From positions 57,924 to 121,923 of the forward strand of contig NZ_CABVIR010000011.1 in the NCBI RefSeq assembly GCF_902498065.1: 64,000 nt of DNA, given 5' to 3'. The notes under the pieces are model-generated. The model made no database searches. It saw only the letters and a program-made list of their open reading frames with translations, and was not told the DNA's origin. This document shows, one piece after another, positions 1 to 10,187 of the stretch. Within the stretch, counting starts at the first letter, position 1; each line of letters begins with the position of its first letter. The translations under genes and the position numbers were made by a program. This stretch comes from Pseudomonas fluorescens. Its GTDB lineage: Bacteria > Pseudomonadota > Gammaproteobacteria > Pseudomonadales > Pseudomonadaceae.

Positions 1-237
1 GGCATGGTTCAGCAGGCCATGAATGTGCAGCGAAAACTCCGAAACGGCGACCAGGGCAAGGGCATCGGCCTTGCTGGCCAGCTTGAGCAGGGTGCTGAGC
101 ATGCATTCAATGGCGTCTTTGTCATTGCTGATCAGTTGCAAATGACTCACGCATTCCTCGGATTTGGCCAGGAGCGTTTCAGCTTCGACGAGAAACTCAG
201 GGAGTCGCTGTGCCCACTCTTTACGGTCGTTCGGCAT
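1..237 (-). CDS. Hypothetical protein, N-terminal part only (cut by window edge)
   Basis: The first 79 codons of a minus-strand gene that runs off the left edge. It starts at the ATG at 237, with GGAGAT about 7 bases upstream, and has no stop codon within the window. The visible peptide begins MPNDRKEWAQRLPEFLVEAE and is mostly helical, rich in Leu, Ala and Glu, with no signal peptide or membrane segment. I do not recognise the family. The helical character and the divergent cheV neighbour would fit a signalling or histidine-phosphotransfer-like protein, but that is only inference. A plus-strand frame over the same bases has no ribosome site and is taken as a shadow. Confidence 0.6.
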   Translation of the reverse strand, partial: MPNDRKEWAQRLPEFLVEAETLLAKSEECVSHLQLISNDKDAIECMLSTLLKLASKADALALVAVSEFSLHIHGLLNHA

Positions 238-630
238 GCTTATCTCCACAACGTCATGTCAATTGAGGGAATGTCGTGTGCGTCGGTGAAGATGATCGGC
301 GCCATGGCGTTGCCGTGCCGTCGTGAGATCGTGGCCCAGCCGGGCTGTCTGCAGGCTGGGGAGTTCGAGAGGGAGGATGGCCACTGATCTGCGATCGCAC
401 ACAAAAGCCTGACTCCGTTCATGCAATGAGAATGGCGTCACATTAATGGCTATTGGATATTGCGAATATCAGGTCGGGCCTGATTGTTACTAGGGGAATC
501 CCTTACGCACGGGAACCTAACGGACGAAACGTGGTCGCGCCGCAGGGAATGAAGCAGATGAAGTGATGGGGCTAGTAAAGCATGATGTTAATGTGACATC
601 AATGCTTGAACGTGGCATTTTGCATCGGGG
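238..630. other. Intergenic region between divergent genes, with two inverted repeats
   Basis: No gene is supported here. Two short palindromes are visible: GATATT-N3-AATATC at 456-470, and a longer imperfect one at 578-607 (AAGCATGATGT paired with ACATC-A-ATGCTT, one bulged A). The second lies just upstream of the cheV promoter and could be an operator or a hairpin. Confidence 0.5.
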
Positions 631-657
631 TCAAGGTCCGGAAAAAACAGCCGATAA
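631..657 (+). promoter_or_regulatory. Sigma-28 (FliA) promoter of cheV
   Basis: TCAAG at 631-635, 14 bases, then GCCGATAA at 650-657. This matches the known flagellar sigma-28 consensus of pseudomonads and lies 42 bases upstream of the cheV start codon. It places cheV in the late flagellar/chemotaxis regulon. Confidence 0.85.
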
Positions 658-699
658 CCCTCTTTAGTGAATTCATCAGAACAAGACCAGGAGTCATTG

Positions 700-1635
700 A
701 TGGCCGGCATTCTCGACACGGTAGACCAACGCACGCAACTGGTGGGTGAGAATCGCCTGGAAATTCTCATGTTTCGCCTGGCGGGGCGGCAATTGTTTGC
801 GATCAACGTTTTCAAAGTGCAGGAAGTGCTGCAACTGCCGAAGCTGACCCTGATGCCCCAGCGCCATCCGTTCGTCTGCGGCGTGGTCAACCTGCGTGGC
901 CAGACGTTGCCGGTGATCGACCTGTCCCAGGCGATCGGTATGCGTCCGCTGGTGCCAAGTCCGACCAGCACGATCATCGTCACCGAATACAACCGTTCGG
1001 TGCAGGCGTTCCTCGTTGGCGGCGTGGACCGCATCGTCAACATGAACTGGGAAGCCATTCTGCCGCCGCCGACCAGCGCCGGCCGTCAGCATTACCTGAC
1101 CGCCATCAGCAAGGTCGATGATCAGTTGGTGGAGATTATCGACGTCGAAAAAGTCCTCGCCGAAATCGTTCCGTACAACGCCAAGGTGTCCCGCGAAAAG
1201 CTTGACGATCCGGTGCTGGAACGCGCCCGTGGGCGTGAAGTGCTGCTGGTGGACGACTCCAACGTGGCGCTCTCGCAGTTGCGCGACACCCTCGGCCAGT
1301 TGGGTGTGAAGATGCACATTGCCAGCGATGGTTTGAAAGCGCTGAACATGCTCAAAGGCTGGGCGGATACTGGCGTGAACATGACCGACAAACTGCTGAT
1401 GATCTTCACCGACGCCGAGATGCCGGAAATGGACGGCTATCGCCTGACCACCGAGATCCGCAACGATCCGCGTCTGCGCGGACTCTACGTGGTGTTGCAC
1501 ACCTCGTTGTCCGGCAGTTTCAACGACTCGATGGTCAAGAAGGTCGGCTGCGACAACTTCCTCTCCAAGTTCCAGCCGGACAAACTGGTCGACGTGGTGC
1601 GTCAGCGCCTGATGCTCGATGAAGTGCCTGCCTGA
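700..1635 (+). CDS. cheV: Chemotaxis coupling protein CheV
   Basis: Cytoplasmic adaptor linking chemoreceptors to the CheA kinase. Residues about 15-165 form a CheW-like domain (FRLAGRQLFAINVFKVQEVL, then GVVNLRGQTLPVIDL). Residues about 180-305 form a response-regulator receiver domain with the acidic pocket VDDS, the phospho-acceptor Asp in FTDAEMPEMDGY and a downstream Lys in FLSKF. The length, 311 residues, is normal for CheV. The ATG at 700 is chosen over an upstream GTG because GGAG sits 7 bases before it and CheV proteins begin at this position (MAGILDTVDQRTQLVGENR). A FliA promoter lies just upstream. No other chemotaxis gene is adjacent, as is usual for the extra CheV genes of Pseudomonas. 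Confidence 0.95.
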   Translation: MAGILDTVDQRTQLVGENRLEILMFRLAGRQLFAINVFKVQEVLQLPKLTLMPQRHPFVCGVVNLRGQTLPVIDLSQAIGMRPLVPSPTSTIIVTEYNRSVQAFLVGGVDRIVNMNWEAILPPPTSAGRQHYLTAISKVDDQLVEIIDVEKVLAEIVPYNAKVSREKLDDPVLERARGREVLLVDDSNVALSQLRDTLGQLGVKMHIASDGLKALNMLKGWADTGVNMTDKLLMIFTDAEMPEMDGYRLTTEIRNDPRLRGLYVVLHTSLSGSFNDSMVKKVGCDNFLSKFQPDKLVDVVRQRLMLDEVPA

Positions 1636-1663
1636 TAATCCGTAAAGGCTGCAAACAACCGAC

Positions 1664-1756
1664 CTGTGGGAGCGGCCTTGCCCGCGATAGCGCTAGACCA
1701 GTCGCCATTGATGCTGGAAGTGATGCCCCCTTCGCGGGCAAGCCCGCCCCCACAGG
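1664..1756. repeat. REP pair (BIME)
   Basis: Two head-to-head REP copies, at 1664-1692 and about 1730-1756, share the GTGGGAG ... TTGCCCGCGA core and can fold into a cruciform or hairpin. They sit between cheV and the MOSC gene and may limit read-through from cheV. Confidence 0.85.
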
Positions 1757-1837
1757 GGCCTGGTGTCCAACTTTCAGCCTTTGATTCAATGAGAAAGCTC
1801 GTATAGGGTGGCGTTTTTGTCCTCCAGGGAGCTGGTC

Positions 1838-2644
1838 ATGCTGCGTCTGAGCGCGCTTTATCGTTATCCGTTGAAATCCGGCAAGGGCGAGTCCCTGCAA
1901 CAGGTCAGCCTCGACACACTGGGGCTGGACGGGGATCGACGCTGGATGCTGGTGGACGAGGCCAGCGGGCGCTTCCTGACCCAGCGTGCGGTGGCGCAGA
2001 TGAGTCAGCTGTCGGCGTTGTGGAATACCCAAGGTGGCTTGACCCTCAGCGCTCCCGGCCATACGCCGATCGATATTGCCTTGCCTGCCAGCGACGCTGA
2101 ACTGCGTGGCGTGACCATCTGGCGCGACACCTTGCGTGTGCCTGATGCCGGCGATGCGGCCGGGGCTTGGGTCAGTGAATTCATTGGCAAGCCGACTCGC
2201 CTGGTGCAAGTGCCGGTTGATCGCGCACGGACCACACAGGCAGGTTATGGCAAGGACGACGACAAGGTGGCCTTCGCCGATGGCTTCCCGTTGTTGCTGA
2301 TCGGGCAGGCATCCCTTGAGGATCTTTCGCAAAGAGTCGGGCGTTCGTTGGAGATGCTGCGTTTTCGACCGAATCTGGTGATCGAGGGCAGCGACGCCTA
2401 TGCCGAGGATGGCTGGAAGCGCATCCGTATCGGCGACGTCGAGTTCCGCGTGGTCAAGCCGTGCTCGCGCTGCATTCTGACCACCATCGATCCGCAAACC
2501 GGCGAACGCAGCGATGATCGTGAGCCCCTCGCAACCTTGCAGAAATATCGCGCCCAGGAAGACGGTGCGATGTTCGGCCAGAATCTGGTCAATGACGGCA
2601 ACGGCCAACTCGAAGTCGGCATGCCGGTCACGATCCTGGAGTAA
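1838..2644 (+). CDS. MOSC domain-containing protein (YcbX-like)
   Basis: A 268-residue protein with an N-terminal MOSC beta-barrel region (LSALYRYPLKSGKGESL, LGLDGDRRWMLVDE, residues about 1-120) and a C-terminal MOSC domain (about 125-265). The conserved Cys in VKPCSRCILTTIDPQTGE is the family's presumed molybdenum-cofactor sulfur ligand. The family includes enzymes that use molybdenum cofactor to reduce N-hydroxylated substrates. The usual C-terminal 2Fe-2S ferredoxin domain of long YcbX proteins is absent. The start at 1838 is preferred because GGGAG lies upstream and family members begin MLRLS. The substrate cannot be told from sequence. Confidence 0.85.
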   Translation: MLRLSALYRYPLKSGKGESLQQVSLDTLGLDGDRRWMLVDEASGRFLTQRAVAQMSQLSALWNTQGGLTLSAPGHTPIDIALPASDAELRGVTIWRDTLRVPDAGDAAGAWVSEFIGKPTRLVQVPVDRARTTQAGYGKDDDKVAFADGFPLLLIGQASLEDLSQRVGRSLEMLRFRPNLVIEGSDAYAEDGWKRIRIGDVEFRVVKPCSRCILTTIDPQTGERSDDREPLATLQKYRAQEDGAMFGQNLVNDGNGQLEVGMPVTILE

Positions 2645-2659
2645 GCGCCCTGGAATGAA

Positions 2660-2695
2660 AAATGCCCGTGTCCAAAAGGACACGGGCATTTTTTT
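2660..2695. terminator. Rho-independent terminator (bidirectional)
   Basis: A perfect 13-base stem (AATGCCCGTGTCC and its complement) with an AAAA loop, T-rich on the right and A-rich on the left. It lies between the convergent MOSC gene and ppnP and can serve both. Confidence 0.95.
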
Positions 2696-2716
2696 GCGCG
2701 GTGCAAGCCCGCGGTT

Positions 2717-3001
2717 TTAGCCGCGGTATTCGCACAGGTAAGCGGTGTCGACGGCCACTTTCAGCTGGAACTTGCTGTTGGCTGGCACGTTGAACTGGCT
2801 ACCGGCGGCGAAGGTTTCCCAGTCGGTGCTGTCTGGCAGTTTGACGGTCAGGGCGCCGGTCACTACGTGCATGATTTCACGCTGGCTGGTGCCGAATTCG
2901 TATTCGCCCGGAGCCATGACGCCAATGGTCGCCGGACCTTCAGCGGTGCCAAAGGCGATCGACTTGACGGTGCCGTCGAAGTACTCGTTGACTTTAAACA
3001 T
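2717..3001 (-). CDS. ppnP: Pyrimidine/purine nucleoside phosphorylase PpnP
   Basis: A 94-residue cupin-fold protein (former DUF1255/YaiE). It begins MFKVNEYFDGTVKSIAF and carries GVMAPGEYEFGTSQREIMHV and the terminal AYLCEYRG, all hallmarks of PpnP. The family phosphorolyses several nucleosides to free base and ribose 1-phosphate. The ATG at 3001 is chosen because GAGGAA lies 7 bases upstream and 94 residues is the family length. Cytoplasmic; it shares the terminator at 2660-2695 with the convergent MOSC gene. Confidence 0.93.
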   Translation of the reverse strand: MFKVNEYFDGTVKSIAFGTAEGPATIGVMAPGEYEFGTSQREIMHVVTGALTVKLPDSTDWETFAAGSQFNVPANSKFQLKVAVDTAYLCEYRG

Positions 3002-3070
3002 GGGCGATTCCTCGAAAAGGGCTAAAAAGGGCCGGCCAGTATGCACAAGGCCCTTGGCGCCGTCACCTCT

Positions 3071-3613
3071 CTAGAACGGGAGAATCAGCGGTAACAGACG
3101 TGCTGTATTGCGCGCATCTTCCAGCGCCCGGTGTTGCTGGCCGGTGAACTGCATGCCCGCCAGTTGCAGGGCGCCGTTGAGGCCCAGCGGGCGTTCCAGC
3201 CGCCGGGCCTTGGCAAAGCGTTGCTTGAGATTCATGTGGGGCACGCGGCTCAGTTGGCTGTCGAGTTGCAACTTCTGCCATTCCTGCAACAGTTGTTTGC
3301 GGTCGTAATCGCCCCAACTGGCCCAGCCTTCCAGGCGCGAGTGATGCTGCGCGAGCCAGCGTTCGAAGGCCGTCCAGACTTCGGTCAACGGCTGCGCGGT
3401 GTCGATATTGGCCTGGGTAATGTGGGTCAGCTCGCGACAAAACGGCGTGAGCAGGGGCCGTCGCAACGGTCGCACGAAGCGCTGGAAATGGTCCTGTTCA
3501 CGCCCTTTTCGGTCCACCAGTGTGGCGCCGATTTCGATGATTTCCATTTCCGTAACTGGCCAGCCACCCTCATCGGTGGTGGCTTCCAGATCAATCACCA
3601 GCCAGTGAGGCAT
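3071..3613 (-). CDS. DEDDh-family 3'-5' exonuclease
   Basis: A 180-residue exonuclease with Exo I motif WLVIDLEATTDEG (Asp and Glu metal ligands), Exo II around FCRELTHITQANID, and Exo III HRALEDARNTARL with the general-base His and final Asp. It resembles the KapD/Eri1-like stand-alone exonucleases rather than the DNA polymerase III epsilon subunit. The start at 3613 puts the first beta strand at the N-terminus; the Shine-Dalgarno is weak (GGGAAC). It lies 71 bases downstream of atuF on the same strand and may receive read-through, but has no evident role in terpene use. Nucleic-acid substrate unknown. Confidence 0.85.
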   Translation of the reverse strand: MPHWLVIDLEATTDEGGWPVTEMEIIEIGATLVDRKGREQDHFQRFVRPLRRPLLTPFCRELTHITQANIDTAQPLTEVWTAFERWLAQHHSRLEGWASWGDYDRKQLLQEWQKLQLDSQLSRVPHMNLKQRFAKARRLERPLGLNGALQLAGMQFTGQQHRALEDARNTARLLPLILPF

Positions 3614-3684
3614 TGAAGGGTTCCCGGTATCCGCATCCTGATAGGGCTTGAGCGTAGCCAAACCCGACGGATCCGCCTAGCGGC

Positions 3685-5646
<1,962 letters not shown>

Positions 5647-5709
5647 GGTTTATTCCCTTGGGATTGCGGTGAAAGTGATGGCCTCATCGCGGGCTTGCCC
5701 GCGCAGCTT

Positions 5710-6507
5710 TTAAATGGCCCACCCCGGTTTACGCTTTTGCACAAAAGCCATGGTCCCCTCAACGCCTTCCGCCCCGGTCACCGCTTCGCTGAACCACTCG
5801 GCCGCTTCATCCAGCAACGCCTCCGAAGGCTGTCCGGCACTCGCCAGCAACAACTTTTTGGTCGTCGCATTGGCCCCCGGCGCACAACACAGCACATGGG
5901 CCAGAACTTCACCGAGACGCTCGGCCAAAGCTTGCGCGTCATGCTCGACAAAATGCACCAGCCCCATGCGCCGCGCCTGGGTGCCATCGAACCGCGCCGC
6001 CGTCAGCGCCAGGCGCCGGGCCTGAGTCAGACCGATTCGCTGGACCACAAACGGCGCGATCTGCGCGGGCAACACGCCGAGGCTGGTCTCTGGCATTCCG
6101 AACTGCGCCTGGTGATCCGCCAGGGCAACATCGCTGACGCAGGCCAGCCCCAAACCGCCGCCCAGCACCGCGCCGTGCAGCACGGTGATCACCACTTGCG
6201 GCGCGTGTTGCACCTCTTGCAGCAGCGCGCCGAATGCGCGGTTCAGATCGCGAAAGGCGCTCGCACCCTGAGCACGGGCGTTGGCCATGTCCTTGATGTC
6301 GCCACCGGCACAGAAATGTCCCCCGGCACCGCCGATCACCAAGGCCCGAATCGCACGGTCGTCGCGCACAGCCAACAACACCGCGCGCAGTTCGGCGACC
6401 ATCAGCAGGCTCATGGCGTTGCGGCTTTCCGGGCGGTTGAGGGTGATGTGCAGCACGCCGTTATGCGGTTCGAGCAGTAACGTCTGGCAAACCGGCAGGG
6501 TGCTCAT
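5710..6507 (-). CDS. atuE: Isohexenylglutaconyl-CoA hydratase (crotonase family)
   Basis: A 265-residue enoyl-CoA hydratase/isomerase homologue. Crotonase motifs are LNRPESRNAMSLLM, the oxyanion-hole segment GAGGHFCAGGDIKDM, and HGAVLGGGLGLACVSDVALA. In the Atu pathway it hydrates isohexenylglutaconyl-CoA, the product of geranyl-CoA carboxylation. The ATG at 6507 overlaps the atuD stop by four bases (ATGA), indicating translational coupling. A longer in-frame extension upstream lies wholly inside atuD and is not used. The family assignment is certain; the precise substrate is inferred from operon order. Confidence 0.88.
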   Translation of the reverse strand: MSTLPVCQTLLLEPHNGVLHITLNRPESRNAMSLLMVAELRAVLLAVRDDRAIRALVIGGAGGHFCAGGDIKDMANARAQGASAFRDLNRAFGALLQEVQHAPQVVITVLHGAVLGGGLGLACVSDVALADHQAQFGMPETSLGVLPAQIAPFVVQRIGLTQARRLALTAARFDGTQARRMGLVHFVEHDAQALAERLGEVLAHVLCCAPGANATTKKLLLASAGQPSEALLDEAAEWFSEAVTGAEGVEGTMAFVQKRKPGWAI

Positions 6508-7661
6508 TTCTTTTTCCCCGGCAGGATGCCCATGAGTTTGCAGATGATTCCCAGCATGATTTCGTCGGCGCCGCCGCCAATCGACACCAGCCGCACATCG
6601 CGGTAAGCGCGGGCCACCGGGTTGTCCCACATGAAGCCCATACCGCCCCAATATTGCAGGCAACTGTCGCTGACTTCGCGGCCCAGCCGCCCGGCCTTGA
6701 GTTTGGCCATTGAGGCCAGACGCGTGACGTCCTGACCTTTGATGTATTGCTCGGTGGCCTGATAGACCAGCGCCCGCAGGCATTCGATTTCGGTTTGCAA
6801 TTCGGCGAGGCGGAAGTGGATGACCTGATTGTCGATCAGCGCATTGCCGAAGGTTTTGCGTTCCTTGCAATACTCGATGGTGCTGTCGATGCAGTATTCC
6901 AGGCCCTTGATCATGTTCGCCGCGCCGAACAGGCGTTCTTCCTGAAACTGCAGCATTTGCATCATGAACCCGGCGCCTTCATGGCCGATGCGGTTGCGTT
7001 GCGGTACGCGCACGTTGTCGAAAAACACCTGGGCGGTTTCCGAGCTGCGCATGCCGAGCTTGTCCAGGTGCGAGCTGAGGCTGATCCCCGGCGTGTTCAT
7101 CGGCACCATGATCAGCGACTTGTTGATGTGCGGTTTGTCGTCCGAGGTGTTGGCCAGCAGACAAATGAAATCGGCGCTTGGCGAGTTGGTGATCCACATC
7201 TTGCTGCCGTTGATCACGTAGTCGTCGCCGTCCTTGCGGGCGGTGGTTTTCAGCCCGGCCACGTCGGAACCGGCGCCGACTTCGGAAACGCCGATGCAGC
7301 CGACCTGTTCGCCGGTTATGGCCGGGCGCAGAAATTCTTCACGCAGTTCATCGGAACCGAAACGCGCCAGCGCCGGGGTGCACATGTCGGTCTGCACGCC
7401 AATGGACATCGGAATGCCGCCGCAATGAATGGTGCCGAATTCTTCGGCGGCGACAATCGAATAGCTGTAGTCGAGCCCCATGCCGCCGAATTTTTCCGGC
7501 TTGGAAATCCCCAGCAAGCCGAGTTCACCGGCCTTGCGGAAGATCTCGTGGATGGGAAAGCGTCCGGCCTTTTCCCATTCCTCGACGTGCGGATTGATCT
7601 CGTGCTCGACGAATTGGCGAACGGTACGGCGCAGTGCTTCGTGTTCCTGGGTGAAGATCAT
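6504..7661 (-). CDS. atuD: Citronellyl-CoA dehydrogenase (acyl-CoA dehydrogenase)
   Basis: A 385-residue FAD-dependent acyl-CoA dehydrogenase. It carries CIGVSEVGAGSDVAGLKT (substrate/FAD-binding signature), WITNSPSADF, and a C-terminal FAD-contact region with LQYWGGMGFMWDNPVARAYR and RLVSIGGGADEIM. AtuD oxidises citronellyl-CoA to geranyl-CoA. AGAGGAG lies ahead of the ATG, and 24 bases separate it from atuC. It is the third gene from the end of the atuABCDEF operon. Confidence 0.9.
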   Translation of the reverse strand: MIFTQEHEALRRTVRQFVEHEINPHVEEWEKAGRFPIHEIFRKAGELGLLGISKPEKFGGMGLDYSYSIVAAEEFGTIHCGGIPMSIGVQTDMCTPALARFGSDELREEFLRPAITGEQVGCIGVSEVGAGSDVAGLKTTARKDGDDYVINGSKMWITNSPSADFICLLANTSDDKPHINKSLIMVPMNTPGISLSSHLDKLGMRSSETAQVFFDNVRVPQRNRIGHEGAGFMMQMLQFQEERLFGAANMIKGLEYCIDSTIEYCKERKTFGNALIDNQVIHFRLAELQTEIECLRALVYQATEQYIKGQDVTRLASMAKLKAGRLGREVSDSCLQYWGGMGFMWDNPVARAYRDVRLVSIGGGADEIMLGIICKLMGILPGKKK

Positions 7662-7685
7662 TTTTATTGTTCTCCTCTGGCCGGC

Positions 7686-9302
7686 TCAGAACCGGGCTAC
7701 GCCAAAACTGTTGGTTTGCAGCGGCCGCACGTCGGCCTCATGACAGATGTCCAGCAAGTAACCGAGCAGGGTCCGGGTGTCCCGTGGGTCGATAAGTCCG
7801 TCGTCCCACAGACTGGCGCTGCCATAAAGCGCGGTGGACTGGCTGTCGAGTTTCTGCGCAGTGACCTGCTCCAGCATGTCGAGCATTTTCGGGTCGGGCA
7901 CCAAACCGTCCTTGAGCTGCTTGGCCTCGGTGACGATGCGCAGCACCTTGCCGGCCTGTGCGCCGCCCATCACCGCCGTGCGGCTGTTGGGCCAGGCAAA
8001 GATGAAGCGTGGGTCGAGGCCACGGCCACACATCGCGTAGTTGCCGGCGCCATAGGAGCCGCCGACGACAATGGTCAGTTTTGGCACGCGGGCGTTGGCC
8101 ACCGCCTGAATCATCTTTGCGCCGTGCTTGATCACGCCTTGCTGTTCCGACTCGGTGCCGACCATGAACCCGGTGGTGTTGTGAAAGAACAGCAGTGGCG
8201 TCTGACTCTGATCGCAGAGCTGGATGAATTGCGCGGCTTTACTTGCCCCTTTGGGCGTAATCGGGCCGTTGTTGCCGATGAATCCGCAGGTGCGACCCTG
8301 AATCTGCAGATGGCCGCAGACGGTCTGTTGATCGAACTCGCCCTTGAACTCGAGAAAGTTCGAACCGTCGGCGATTCGCGCAATGATTTCGCAAACGTCA
8401 TAGGGTTTTTTCGGGTCGTCCGGGATCAGCCCGAGCAGTTCTTCGATGGGGTAGAGCGGTTCTTGATAGCGGCGTTCGGGGACCCACTGCAACTGCTCAT
8501 TCCATGACAACAGGCTGACAATCTCGCGCACCAGGCGCACGCCATCGGCATCGTTTTCGGCCAGGTATTCAGCGGTGCCGGCGGTTTGCGCGTGCATTTC
8601 GGCACCCCCCAGTTCTTCGTCGGTGGCCACTTCACCGGTCGCGGCTTTCAGCAACGGCGGGCCGGCGAGAAACAGTTTGGCTTTGCCACGCACCACCACC
8701 ACGTAGTCGGACAGACCTGGCTGATAAGCGCCGCCCGCCGTGGCCGAACCGTGGACCACGGTGATCTGCGGCAAACCCATGGCCGACATCCGCGCCTGAT
8801 TGGCAAAGCTGCGCGCGCCTTCGACAAAAATCTCTGCGGCGTAATTGAGGTTGGCGCCGCCGCTTTCGGCGAGGGTGATCACCGGCAGTTTGTTCTCCAT
8901 GGCGATCTGTTGCAGGCGCAGGGATTTTTTCAAGCCGCTGGGGGAGATCGTCCCGCCCTTGATCGCGCTGTTGTTCGCCACCACCAGAACCCGCACGCCG
9001 GACACATAGCCGATCCCGGCGATCAAGCCGCCGCCCGCCGAACTGCCGTCCTTGTCGTCATGCAGTTTGTAGCCGGCCAGGCTCGCCAGTTCGAGGAACG
9101 GCGCACCGGGGTCGAGCAACAGATTGAGGCGCTCACGGGGCAGCAATTGCCCGCGCTTGTCGAACTTCGGTTTGGCTTCGGCCGCTTTGTTCAGCAGGTT
9201 TTGTTCGAGCTGACGGACCTGCTCGATCCCGGCCAGCATCGCGGCACGGTTCCGGGCGAACTGTTCGCTGTTCGGGTCGACTTGCGACTGAATCACCGGC
9301 AT
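7686..9302 (-). CDS. atuC: Geranyl-CoA carboxylase, carboxyltransferase beta subunit
   Basis: Transfers CO2 from biotin on AtuF to geranyl-CoA. The 538 residues contain the two crotonase-like carboxyltransferase halves. The N-half has RERLNLLLDPGAPFLELASL and ESGGANL; the C-half has LLFFHNTTGFMVG, KLTIVVGGSYGAGNYAMCGR and FAWPNSRTAVMGGAQAGKVL. It is close kin of methylcrotonyl-CoA carboxylase beta subunits (LiuB). The atu context, next to atuB and atuD with its own alpha subunit at the end of the operon, decides the assignment. The start lies 3 bases after the atuB stop. Confidence 0.9.
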   Translation of the reverse strand: MPVIQSQVDPNSEQFARNRAAMLAGIEQVRQLEQNLLNKAAEAKPKFDKRGQLLPRERLNLLLDPGAPFLELASLAGYKLHDDKDGSSAGGGLIAGIGYVSGVRVLVVANNSAIKGGTISPSGLKKSLRLQQIAMENKLPVITLAESGGANLNYAAEIFVEGARSFANQARMSAMGLPQITVVHGSATAGGAYQPGLSDYVVVVRGKAKLFLAGPPLLKAATGEVATDEELGGAEMHAQTAGTAEYLAENDADGVRLVREIVSLLSWNEQLQWVPERRYQEPLYPIEELLGLIPDDPKKPYDVCEIIARIADGSNFLEFKGEFDQQTVCGHLQIQGRTCGFIGNNGPITPKGASKAAQFIQLCDQSQTPLLFFHNTTGFMVGTESEQQGVIKHGAKMIQAVANARVPKLTIVVGGSYGAGNYAMCGRGLDPRFIFAWPNSRTAVMGGAQAGKVLRIVTEAKQLKDGLVPDPKMLDMLEQVTAQKLDSQSTALYGSASLWDDGLIDPRDTRTLLGYLLDICHEADVRPLQTNSFGVARF

Positions 9303-9305
9303 GGC

Positions 9306-10175
9306 TTATTCCTTGTCCTTGAGCACGTCTGGTAAGTAAGCGCGGTGGAAACCGTTGTACGACTCACTGTTCGTCGCTTTGTGGATCGGCCACGCCCGAC
9401 CGCCCAGGCTCGCGGCGCCGTCGATGCGCAAGGTGCTACCGCTGACAAACGCCGCGGCCGGGCTGAGCAGGAACACGATCGCCGCGCTGACTTCTGACTC
9501 GGTGCCGATGCGTTTCAATGGCACGTGTTCGCGCAGGGTTGGAATCACGGCTTTGAACGCGCCTTCATACGTGTCCATGCCGCTGGAGGCGATCCAGCCC
9601 GGCGCGACGGCGTTGACCCGCACCCCGGCATAACCCCATTCGAACGCGGCTGTCTTGGTCAGGTTGTCCATGCCCGAGCGGGCGGCGCCCGAGTGACCCA
9701 TGCCGGGCATGCCACCCCACATGTCGGCGAGCATGTTGACGATGGCGCCGCCGTGTTTGCTCATGGACTGGTTGAACACTTCCCGGGCCATCAGGAAGCC
9801 GCCGACCAGGTTGGTGCGCATCACCGTTTCGAAACCTTTCTGATTGATCGAGGCCAGCGGCGACGGGTATTGCCCGCCGGCATTGTTGACCAATCCGTGA
9901 ATCGGCCCGTGTTGGCGGATCAGTTCGCTGACCAGATGCGTCACCGCTTCTTCCTCGCGGATATCGCAGGTCATCCAGTCAGCCTTGCCGCCGTCTTCGG
10001 CAATCTCGGCGGCGACACTTTTCAGTTTGTCGGCCTTGCGTCCGATCAACAGCACATGGGCGCCAAGGGCCGCCAGTTCATGGGCTGTGCAGCGACCAAT
10101 GCCGCTGCCGCCGCCGGTGACGATGATGGTTTGGCCGGCAAACAGATCGGCTTTGAAAATCGAATCGTAGGCCAC
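9306..10175 (-). CDS. atuB: Short-chain dehydrogenase AtuB
   Basis: A 289-residue NAD(P)-dependent dehydrogenase. The Rossmann glycine motif is TGGGSGIGR near residue 20, followed by NNAGGQYPSP. The residues at the usual Ser/Tyr/Lys sites are atypical: the segment is GHSGAARSGMDNL where YxxxK is expected. That resembles the 2,4-dienoyl-CoA reductase/PECR-like branch, which lacks the canonical Tyr. It starts at a GTG (10175) with GAGGA 8 bases upstream, 12 bases after the atuA stop. Its proposed role is oxidation of a terpenoid alcohol or of a later CoA intermediate; the exact step is not settled by sequence. Confidence 0.85.
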   Translation of the reverse strand: MAYDSIFKADLFAGQTIIVTGGGSGIGRCTAHELAALGAHVLLIGRKADKLKSVAAEIAEDGGKADWMTCDIREEEAVTHLVSELIRQHGPIHGLVNNAGGQYPSPLASINQKGFETVMRTNLVGGFLMAREVFNQSMSKHGGAIVNMLADMWGGMPGMGHSGAARSGMDNLTKTAAFEWGYAGVRVNAVAPGWIASSGMDTYEGAFKAVIPTLREHVPLKRIGTESEVSAAIVFLLSPAAAFVSGSTLRIDGAASLGGRAWPIHKATNSESYNGFHRAYLPDVLKDKE

Positions 10176-10187
10176 GGCGGCAGTCCT

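Noticed and set aside
456..470. GATATT-N3-AATATC palindrome as a defined operator
   Set aside because: A lone short dyad in an AT-richer stretch; no matching second site or regulator, so it is only noted in the gap description.
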